Notes under the pieces: model-generated | Database searches by the model: none | Seen by the model: only the letters and a program-made list of their open reading frames with translations | Told to the model about the DNA's origin: nothing | Program-made: the position numbers and the translations under genes | Assembly: GCF_913774235.1 (NCBI RefSeq) | Contig: NZ_CAJYDW010000002.1 | Coordinates: 1 to 64,000, forward strand | Source: an uncultured Pseudomonas sp. | Lineage (GTDB): Bacteria; Pseudomonadota; Gammaproteobacteria; Pseudomonadales; Pseudomonadaceae | DNA: 64,000 nt | Reading direction: 5' to 3' | In this document: in pieces, positions 57,596 to 64,000 of the stretch | Layout of the letters: each line of letters opens with the position of its first letter | How positions within the stretch are numbered: the first letter of the stretch is position 1

Positions 57596-58198
57596 GTGAA
57601 CAAGACCTCCTACAACGCCGTCGCCGATACCTTCCGCCAGGCCAGGATAAACCTCAGCGCCGACGAAGGCCGTTATCTGGACGTGCTGCTGGAACACCTA
57701 CCGCCCGGCTCGACGCTGCTCGATTTGGGCTGCGGTACAGGAACGCCGGTCGCGGCGGCCATCATCGCCCGGGGGCATCGCGTCCTTGGCGTAGATCAGG
57801 CGGCCGCCATGCTGGCCCATGCCCGCCGGGAATTCCCCAAGCAGCGCTGGATCGAGGCGCGTCTGGAAAGCTATGCCTGCGCCGAACCCTACCAGGGCGC
57901 GCTGCTCTGGGATTCACTGTTCCATCTGGAGCGCCAGTGGCATGCCGTCGTCCTCGGCCGGGTGATCGCCGGACTGCCGCGGGGCGGGCGGCTGATGCTG
58001 ACCTCGGGCGGTTCGGCGAGCGAGGCCTTCGTCGACCACATGTTCGATCAGCCGTTCTTCTACGACTCCCATCCTCCCGAGGTGCTGCGTGAGCTCTTGC
58101 TGACGCAGGGCACGCGTATCCTCGTCGAGGAATTCCTGGACCTGCCCGACGGCGAGCGCAACAAGGGGCGCTGCGCCTTCGTCGTCGAGAAGCTCTGA
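57596..58198 (+). CDS. Class I SAM-dependent methyltransferase
   Basis: 200 aa from the GTG at 57596 (MNKTSYNAVADTFRQ); a TTG 15 codons upstream lies within the hairpin. Motif I LLDLGCGTGTPV, motif II GVDQAAAML and the ALLWDSLFHLERQ region match small-molecule methyltransferases. Substrate unknown. Convergent with the MetQ-like gene (12-bp gap). Confidence 0.85.
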   Translation: MNKTSYNAVADTFRQARINLSADEGRYLDVLLEHLPPGSTLLDLGCGTGTPVAAAIIARGHRVLGVDQAAAMLAHARREFPKQRWIEARLESYACAEPYQGALLWDSLFHLERQWHAVVLGRVIAGLPRGGRLMLTSGGSASEAFVDHMFDQPFFYDSHPPEVLRELLLTQGTRILVEEFLDLPDGERNKGRCAFVVEKL

Positions 58199-58210
58199 TC
58201 AGCGGGCACG

Positions 58211-58996
58211 CTACTCTTTCCACCCCGGTTGGTAGAGCGTGCCGTGGGCCTGGTCCAGGGCGGCACGGACCTTGGGTGAGTGCTGGTAGATATCGATCAG
58301 CTTGGCCAGCCGCGGATCGTCCTTGTTGTCCGGGCGGGCGACGAACTGAATGACGTACTCGGGATGGTCGAGACCGTCGAAGAGCAGCGCCTGGTTGGGG
58401 TCGATGGTCTTGGCCAGGCGCAGGTAGTGCGGATAGCCCTGGGCCACGTCGACGTCATCCAGGGAGCGGGCCAACTGCACGGCCTCCAGCTCGACGATCT
58501 GAATGTCGCGCGGATTGCTGGTGATGTCGGCCAGGGTGGCGTGGTAGCCGACGCCGGGTTTGAGGGTGATGAAGCCGGCCTTCTCCAGCAGCAACAAACC
58601 GCGACCGCCGTTGATGGCGTCGTTGGCGATGGCCACTCGCGCGCCCTTGGGTACCTCGGCCAGGGTCTTGTACTTCTTCGAATAGAGTCCGACGTTGTTG
58701 ATGATCCCTGGTGCCACCGCCACCAGGTCGTAGCCGGCGGTGCGCTTGGCGTTCTCCAGGAAGGGGATGTGCTGGTAGTAGTTGGCGTCGATGTCGCGGT
58801 TGGCGAGGCTGGTGTTGGGCGCGATCCAGTCGCTGAATTCGACGATTTCCACGTCCACCCCGGCGGCCTTGGCCTCCTGCACCGCCACTTCAAGCGGTGG
58901 CGCGAAGGCGGCGGTGGTGCCGATCTTGAGCGGATCGGCCAGGGCTACGGTGCTGAGGAGACCGAGGGCGAAGAGCAGGGGTTTGAGGCGGGTCAT
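58211..58996 (-). CDS. MetQ/NlpA-family substrate-binding protein (second)
   Basis: 261 aa. Signal peptide about residues 1-20, no lipobox Cys. KAAGVDVEIVEFSDWIAPNT, NYYQHIPFLENAKRT and NDAINGGRGLLLL are the MetQ signatures. It follows the DszA-type monooxygenase by 17 bp on the minus strand, with no permease gene beside it, and may use the MetNI at 38.8-40.5 kb. Confidence 0.9.
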   Translation of the reverse strand: MTRLKPLLFALGLLSTVALADPLKIGTTAAFAPPLEVAVQEAKAAGVDVEIVEFSDWIAPNTSLANRDIDANYYQHIPFLENAKRTAGYDLVAVAPGIINNVGLYSKKYKTLAEVPKGARVAIANDAINGGRGLLLLEKAGFITLKPGVGYHATLADITSNPRDIQIVELEAVQLARSLDDVDVAQGYPHYLRLAKTIDPNQALLFDGLDHPEYVIQFVARPDNKDDPRLAKLIDIYQHSPKVRAALDQAHGTLYQPGWKE

Positions 58997-59013
58997 GAGG
59001 CGTCCTTGAGGGT

Positions 59014-60381
59014 TCAGTCCTGGCGGAAACGGCTGCCGAAATGGCGGGCGTCGAGGTGGTCGCCGCGGCCGAACAGCTTGTGTCTGAAGCTGCCCTCGGC
59101 GTAGGCGGTCTTGTAGCGACCCCGGCTCTGTAGCTCCGGGATCACCAGGTCGATGAAGTCGCTATAGCACTCGGGGGTGACGGTGCGGGCCAGGTTGAAG
59201 CCGTCCAGCCCGGTCTCGTCGATCCAGCCGAGCAGGGCATCGGCCACCTGCTGAGGATCGCCGACCAGGGCGGTGTAGCGCCCGCCCAGGGCGTGCTGCT
59301 CTAGCAGCTTGCGGCGGGTCCAGCCGGCGTCCTTGGCGACCAGGCGCTTGAGCGCCGATTCGATGGCCTCGGTCTTTTGCGGGCGGATGGGTTCGTCGAG
59401 GTCGTAGGCGGCGAGATCTATGCCGACCGAGGCCGAATGGTGGGCGACCCCGGCCTCGGGGCTGGCGTAGCTCAGGTATTCAGCATGCTTGTCGCGGGCC
59501 TCGGCAGCGGTGGGCGCGACGATCACCGTCAGGCCCATGAACAGCTTCACGTCATCCGCGCGCCGGCCGGCTGCCACCGCCGCGCCTCGGACTCGTTCGA
59601 CCTGGGCGCGGGTGGCGGCCTGATCCTGTCCGGAGATGAACACGCATTCGGCATGGCGCCCGGCGAAGGCCAAGCCGCGATCCGAGGAACCCGCCTGGAA
59701 TAGCACCGGGGTGCGTTGCCGCGAGGGCTCGCAGAGGTGATAGCCCTCGACGTCGAAGAATTCGCCGTGGTGCTCGACCTTGCGCACCCGCTCGGGACGG
59801 GCATAGATCCGCTGGACGCGATCCCGGACCACGGCATCGTCGGCCCAACTGCCTTCGAGCAGCTTGTAGAGGACTTCCAGGTATTCGTCGGCCTGATCGT
59901 AGCGGCGGTCATGGGCGATCTGGCGGTCCAGGCCCATGGCGCGGGCGGCGCTGTCCAGATAGCCGGTGACGATGTTCCAGCCGACGCGGCCTTCGCTCAG
60001 GTGATCCAGGGTGGAAAGGCGGCGAGCGAAGGGATAGGGCGGCTCGTAGGTGAGGTTGGCGGTGAGGCCGAAACCCAGGTGCCGGGTGCTGGCAGCCATA
60101 GCCGAGACCAGCAGAAAGGGATCGTTGACCGGCAGCTGGATGGATTCGCGCAGGGTCAGATCGACGTTGCCGCCATAGACGTCGTAGACACCGAGAATGT
60201 CGGCGATGAACAGGCCATCGAACAGGCCGCGCTCCAGCAGCTGGGCCAGCTCGGTCCAGTAACCGAGGCTGTGATAGTGGCTGGAGGTATCGCGCGGGTG
60301 GGTCCAGAGACCGTGGTTGATGTGACCCACGGTATTCATGTTGAAGGCGTTGAGCAGCACCTGCTTGGCGGGAGCGCTCAT
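59014..60381 (-). CDS. NtaA/SnaA/DszA-type flavin monooxygenase
   Basis: 455 aa. A luciferase-like barrel with the long insertions of this subfamily: AFNMNTVGHINHGLWTHPRD, LTANLTYEPPYPFARRLSTL, GRVGWNIVTGYLDSAARA and QAGSSDRGLAFAGRHAE. FMNH2-dependent oxidation of a sulfur- or nitrogen-containing substrate, analogous to DszA (sulfone cleavage), NtaA or SnaA. First of a two-gene operon with a MetQ-like protein. Divergent from the SsuA-type operon at 60642. Confidence 0.9.
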   Translation of the reverse strand: MSAPAKQVLLNAFNMNTVGHINHGLWTHPRDTSSHYHSLGYWTELAQLLERGLFDGLFIADILGVYDVYGGNVDLTLRESIQLPVNDPFLLVSAMAASTRHLGFGLTANLTYEPPYPFARRLSTLDHLSEGRVGWNIVTGYLDSAARAMGLDRQIAHDRRYDQADEYLEVLYKLLEGSWADDAVVRDRVQRIYARPERVRKVEHHGEFFDVEGYHLCEPSRQRTPVLFQAGSSDRGLAFAGRHAECVFISGQDQAATRAQVERVRGAAVAAGRRADDVKLFMGLTVIVAPTAAEARDKHAEYLSYASPEAGVAHHSASVGIDLAAYDLDEPIRPQKTEAIESALKRLVAKDAGWTRRKLLEQHALGGRYTALVGDPQQVADALLGWIDETGLDGFNLARTVTPECYSDFIDLVIPELQSRGRYKTAYAEGSFRHKLFGRGDHLDARHFGSRFRQD

Positions 60382-60641
60382 GGCGCGGGCGCCTGCGCAG
60401 GGTTGAAGGTCCGGAGCACGGCCATGGGATCCTCGGAGTCAAGGCAAGAAGAGAGATTCCGGTGGTCCGGTGGTTATACGGTAGCCTCAAGATCCAGACA
60501 GTTTTAAATAGCCTTTCGGAATAACGTTAGGCTGCTGGCAGTGCCGTGCGGCCCTCTAAATAAATTCCAAATCGGTATTAAGCTGACGTTTGCTTATTCC
60601 TTATCTTGGCCGGCATCCATTCGCCGCTCGCCGAGGAATCC
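60382..60641. promoter_or_regulatory. Divergent sulfur-operon control region
   Basis: 260 bp without a gene. AATCGGTATTAAGCTG (60570-60585) resembles AATCGGTATTTATGCTG at 33841, and TCGGAATAACGTTAGGCT at about 60516-60533 resembles the CCGAA...ATTAGG(C/T)TAT motif. Likely shared regulator or promoter elements. Confidence 0.45.
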
Positions 60642-61625
60642 ATGGCCGCCGTCCGTTTTTCACCAGGCTCACGCCTGCGCCAGGGGCTGCTCGCCCTAGG
60701 CTTGCTGGGCCTCGCCTGCGCCGTCCAGGCCGATACCGCCCTGCGCATCGGCTATCAGAAATCTTCCACCCTGTTGGTGCTGCTCAAGGAGCAGGGCACC
60801 CTGGAACGGGATCTGGCAGCCAAGGGCATCACCGTCAGCTGGCATGAGTTCTCCAGCGGCCTGCCGCTGCTGGAGTCCCTCAACGTCGGCAACGTGGATC
60901 TCTCCGCCGACGTCGCCGACACCGTGCCGGTGTTCGCCCTGGCGGCGGGCGCCAAGCTCACCTATTTCGCCCGGGAAACGCCGTCGCCCCAGGCCCAGGC
61001 CATCCTGGTCCCGGAGGGCTCGTCGCTGAAGACCCTTGCCGACCTCAAGGGCAAGCGCATCGCCGTCACCAAGGCTGCCGGTAGCCACTACCTGCTGATC
61101 GCCGCCTTGCAGAAAGCCGGTCTGACCTTCGCCGACATCCAGCCGGCCTATCTCACCCCGGCGGACGGTCGTGCTGCCCTGGAGAACGGCAAGGTGGACG
61201 CCTGGGTGACCTGGGAGCCCTTCGTCGCCAGCGCCCAGCGCCAGCAGCACGTCCGCATCCTCGCCTCCGGCGAGGGCCTGGCCAGCTACCAGCGCTACTA
61301 CCTGGCGGCCACCCCCTATGCCCAGGCCCATCCCGAGGTGCTGAGCCTGGTGTTCGCCGAGCTGCAGCGCACGGGGCAGTGGGTGAAGCAACACCCCGCC
61401 GAGGCGGCACGCATTCTCGGTCCGCAGTGGGGTCGCCTGGACGAGGCCACCGTGGAGCTGGCCAACGGCCGCCGCACCTACGATGTCCAGCCGGTCAGCC
61501 GCGCCGCCCTCGGCGAGCAGCAGCGCATCGCCGATGCCTTCCACGCCGCCAAGCTGCTGCCCACCGCGGTGGACGCCAGCGCCGTGGACCTCTGGACCCC
61601 CAGTGCCCCCCTGACCTCCCGCTAG
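60642..61625 (+). CDS. SsuA-type sulfonate-binding protein
   Basis: 327 aa from ATG 60642 (GAGG 5-6 nt upstream; the ATG at 60606 is rejected). Signal peptide about residues 1-30. Family features: ALRIGYQKSSTLLVLLKEQG, VDLSADVADTVPVFALAAGA, TKAAGSHYLL, and VDAWVTWEPFVASAQ, as in aliphatic-sulfonate binders. First gene of an SsuA-SsuA-SsuC-SsuB operon. Confidence 0.93.
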   Translation: MAAVRFSPGSRLRQGLLALGLLGLACAVQADTALRIGYQKSSTLLVLLKEQGTLERDLAAKGITVSWHEFSSGLPLLESLNVGNVDLSADVADTVPVFALAAGAKLTYFARETPSPQAQAILVPEGSSLKTLADLKGKRIAVTKAAGSHYLLIAALQKAGLTFADIQPAYLTPADGRAALENGKVDAWVTWEPFVASAQRQQHVRILASGEGLASYQRYYLAATPYAQAHPEVLSLVFAELQRTGQWVKQHPAEAARILGPQWGRLDEATVELANGRRTYDVQPVSRAALGEQQRIADAFHAAKLLPTAVDASAVDLWTPSAPLTSR

Positions 61626-61642
61626 CCGAAAAGGAACTCGAA

Positions 61643-62641
61643 ATGCACAAGACCACGCTACGCTGGGCCGCCGGCCTGGCCCTGTTCGGCAGCGCGCTGC
61701 TGGCGCAGGCCGCTGCGCCCCAGGAGGTCCGCCTGGACTACGCCTACTACGCCCCTACCAGCCTGGTGCTCAAGGAGCAGGGGCTGCTGGAGAAGCGCCT
61801 CGCCAACCAGGGCATCGCCGTGCGCTGGGTGTTCAGTCAGGGCAGCAACCGCTCACTGGAATACCTCAACAGCGGCAGTACCGATTTCGCCTCCACCGCA
61901 GGACTTGCCGCACTGCTCAGCCGCGCCAATGGCGCCCCGATCGAAACCCTGTATCTCGCCAGTCGTCCGGAGTGGACGGCCCTGGTGGTGCCCAAGGATT
62001 CGCCGCTCAAGTCCCTGGCCGATCTCAAGGGCAAGAAGATCGCCGCGACCAAGGGGACCGATCCCTATCTGTTCCTGCTGCGCAGCCTGCGCGAAGCGGG
62101 CCTGAAGAAGGGCGACGTGGAAATCGTCCACCTGCAGCACCCGGACGGTCGCGCCGCTCTGGAGCGTGGCCAGGTGGATGCCTGGGCCGGTCTCGATCCG
62201 CACATGGCCGCCAGCGAGTTGCAAGCCGGTTCGCGGCTGCTCTATCGCAATCTCGACTTCAACAGCTATGGCGTGCTGAGCACCACCGAGGCCTTCGCCA
62301 AGGCCCAGCCGGAGCTGGTCAAGGCGGTGCTGGGCGCCTACGAAGATGCCCGCCACTGGACCCTGGCGCATCCCCAGGAGACCGCCGAGTTGCTGGCCAA
62401 GGCGTCCGGCCTGCCGCTGGAGGTCGCCCAGCGCCAGCTCGCGCGTACCGATTTCAGCCAGCCACTGCCGGGGCCGCAGTTCGTCGCCGCGCTCAAGGGC
62501 GCCGCGCCGCTATTGGGTGAAGAGGGCCTGGTGCGACCCGGCGTGGACGCCGTGGCGGCAGTCGATGCCCTGGTCCAGCCCGCGTTGGCCCAGGCGGTGA
62601 TCGAGAACAAGCAGCCGGTGGCCCAGGTGGCTGCACCGTGA
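61643..62641 (+). CDS. Second SsuA-type binding protein
   Basis: 332 aa with AAGGA 8 nt before the ATG. Signal peptide about residues 1-22. Same family as the previous gene (DYAYYAPTSLVLKEQGLLEK; KGTDPYLFLLRSLREAGLKK; VDAWAGLDPHMAAS) but clearly diverged, including the loss of the WTWEPF hinge motif, so it may bind a different sulfonate or sulfate ester. It ends 1 bp into the permease gene (GTGA overlap). Confidence 0.92.
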   Translation: MHKTTLRWAAGLALFGSALLAQAAAPQEVRLDYAYYAPTSLVLKEQGLLEKRLANQGIAVRWVFSQGSNRSLEYLNSGSTDFASTAGLAALLSRANGAPIETLYLASRPEWTALVVPKDSPLKSLADLKGKKIAATKGTDPYLFLLRSLREAGLKKGDVEIVHLQHPDGRAALERGQVDAWAGLDPHMAASELQAGSRLLYRNLDFNSYGVLSTTEAFAKAQPELVKAVLGAYEDARHWTLAHPQETAELLAKASGLPLEVAQRQLARTDFSQPLPGPQFVAALKGAAPLLGEEGLVRPGVDAVAAVDALVQPALAQAVIENKQPVAQVAAP

Positions 62642-63456
62642 GCGATGAACTGACCCAGGCCGCTCCACTCGGCCAAGGTCCCAGCGTCGTACGGGCTGGC
62701 AATGGCCGTTGGCGTGGCGCCGTGCTGCCCCTGGGGCTGGTCGTCGTGTTGGAGGCGGTGGTCCGCCTCGGCTGGCTGCCGGCCTACCAGATGCCGCCGC
62801 CCAGTGAGGTGCTGCGCACGCTCTGGGTGCTGGGGGAAGGGGAGTTGTGGCGGCATCTGGCGGCCAGTCTGGCGCGAGTCGCCAGTGGCTTCGCCCTGGG
62901 CGCGGGCCTGGCGCTGCTGATCGGCGCCTGGGTAGGGCTGTCGCGCCGCGCCGAGGCCTATCTCGATCCGCTGTTCCAGGCGCTACGCGCCATTCCCAGC
63001 CTGGCCTGGGTGCCCCTGTTGTTGCTCTGGCTGGGTATCGATGAAACGCCCAAGATCGTGTTGATCGCCCTGGGCGCCTTCTTTCCGCTGTACCTCGCCC
63101 TGGTCAGCGGCATCCGCGACGTGGATCGCCGTCTGGTAGAGGTAGGCCGACTCTATCGCCTGTCGCGCCCGGCGCTGATCCGCCGCATCCTGCTGCCGGC
63201 CGCCTTGCCGAGTCTGTTCACCGGCCTGCGTGGGGCCCTGAGCATGAGCTGGATGTTCCTGGTGGCGGCCGAGCTGATCGCTGCCACCGCCGGTCTCGGC
63301 TATCTGCTCAGTGACGGCCGGGAGACCTCGCGGCCGGACGTGGTCATCGCCGCCATCCTGGTGCTGGCGGTACTCGGCAAGCTCAGCGACGAACTCTTGG
63401 TGCGTCTGGAACGCCGGGCGCTGGCCTGGCGCGACACCTACCAGGGAGGCCAGTGA
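62638..63456 (+). CDS. SsuC-type ABC permease
   Basis: 272 aa, GTG start overlapping the previous stop. Six predicted helices; the EAA loop lies around LYRLSRPALIRRILLPAALP. Inner-membrane permease for aliphatic sulfonates or related anions. Overlaps the ATPase gene by 1 bp (TGATG). Confidence 0.92.
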   Translation: MSDELTQAAPLGQGPSVVRAGNGRWRGAVLPLGLVVVLEAVVRLGWLPAYQMPPPSEVLRTLWVLGEGELWRHLAASLARVASGFALGAGLALLIGAWVGLSRRAEAYLDPLFQALRAIPSLAWVPLLLLWLGIDETPKIVLIALGAFFPLYLALVSGIRDVDRRLVEVGRLYRLSRPALIRRILLPAALPSLFTGLRGALSMSWMFLVAAELIAATAGLGYLLSDGRETSRPDVVIAAILVLAVLGKLSDELLVRLERRALAWRDTYQGGQ

Positions 63457-64000
63457 TGAGCGAACCCCTGCTGTCCCTCGAGCGCATCGGCAAGGCCTTC
63501 GCCGGGCGCCGGGTGCTGGAAGGTGTCGACGTGGCCCTGGCTGCCGGCGAGGTGGTCAGCCTGCTGGGTGCCAGTGGCTGCGGCAAGAGCACCCTGCTGC
63601 GCATCGCCGCCGGGCTGGACGACGATTTCAGTGGCCGCATGACCCTGGCGGCGGCCAGTCATGGCGTCGGCGTGGTGTTCCAGGAACCGCGGCTGATGCC
63701 CTGGCTGGACGTCACCGCCAACGTCGGCTTCGCCGACGGCGCGCGGGCCGATCGTGCCTGGATCGAACAACTGCTGCGCGATGTCGGGCTGGAGGGGCAG
63801 GGCGCGCTGTTGCCCAAACAGCTATCCGGCGGCATGGCCCAGCGTGTCGCCATCGCCCGCGGGCTCTATGGCCGCCCGCGGCTGCTGTTGCTCGACGAGC
63901 CCTTCAGCGCGGTGGATGCCTTCACCCGCTGGCAACTGCAGGACCTGGTGCTGCGCCTGGTGGCCCGGTACCACATCGGCGTGCTGTTGGTGACCCACGA
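63456..64000 (+). CDS. SsuB-type ABC ATPase, cut by the window end
   Basis: Starts ATG 63456 after GGGAGG and continues past 64000, so 181 codons are seen. Walker A GASGCGKST, Q-loop FQEPRLMPW, signature LSGGMAQRVAIARGL, Walker B LLLLDEPFSAVDA and the H-loop (LLVTHD) just before the edge. Energises the SsuC-type permease for the two binding proteins upstream. Confidence 0.95.
   Translation, partial: MSEPLLSLERIGKAFAGRRVLEGVDVALAAGEVVSLLGASGCGKSTLLRIAAGLDDDFSGRMTLAAASHGVGVVFQEPRLMPWLDVTANVGFADGARADRAWIEQLLRDVGLEGQGALLPKQLSGGMAQRVAIARGLYGRPRLLLLDEPFSAVDAFTRWQLQDLVLRLVARYHIGVLLVTH

Overview
The window is high-GC Pseudomonas chromosome. This rests on an Anr-type regulator beside hemN, Pseudomonas-length SMC (1162 aa) and NAD-dependent ligase (793 aa), the gene order smc-zipA-ligA-...-dnaX-ybaB-recR, and SfnG. 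The species cannot be fixed from the sequence alone.

Layout. 1-125: end of tRNA-Glu, then tRNA-Gly. 216-1217: a sulfate-binding protein. 1387-8460: smc, zipA, ligA. 8592-8705: the SRP 4.5S RNA gene (ffs). 8631-19832: an integrated element of about 11.1 kb, bounded by an 80-bp perfect direct repeat of the ffs 3' end. It is visibly more AT-rich than its surroundings. It carries a tyrosine integrase, a serine recombinase, a winged-helix Rep-like protein beside an iteron-like array, small DNA-binding and membrane proteins, a small possibly virion-associated protein and an orphan tape-measure-like protein, but no other tail, capsid or packaging gene that I can recognise. Its layout suggests a phage satellite or a plasmid-like integrative element. 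19938-23486: the interrupted core resumes (conserved hypothetical, dnaX, ybaB, recR). 23598-28552: an AraC/GyrI regulator and a FecI-FecR-TonB receptor iron module with a Fur-like box. 28591-31525: anr, hemN with a perfect Anr box, and a small alpha/beta hydrolase.

31522-64000 is largely a sulfur and organic-nitrogen acquisition region. It holds a four-domain rhodanese with a thiol dioxygenase, a class II aldolase with two sulfonate-type binding proteins, another binding protein, and a MetQ-MetN-MetI transporter. An FCD regulator with two tandem GntR helices faces an eight-gene operon that probably degrades cyclic imides (amidase, imidase-like deacetylase, MFS, two SDRs, CGLCG peptide, G3E GTPase, signal-less PotD-like protein). 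Next come SfnG (dimethylsulfone monooxygenase) with a five-gene branched-chain-type ABC transporter, a chemoreceptor and a methyltransferase. The region ends with an NtaA/DszA-type monooxygenase plus MetQ-like protein, and an SsuA-SsuA-SsuC-SsuB operon that runs off the window.

How it fits together: the sulfur genes import organosulfur compounds and desulfurise them with reduced-flavin monooxygenases. Several of their upstream regions share short motifs, suggesting one sulfur-starvation regulator. The element at 8.6-19.8 kb is the strongest candidate for something undescribed, because it seems to have kept a tail-length-determining protein while lacking every other recognisable tail gene.
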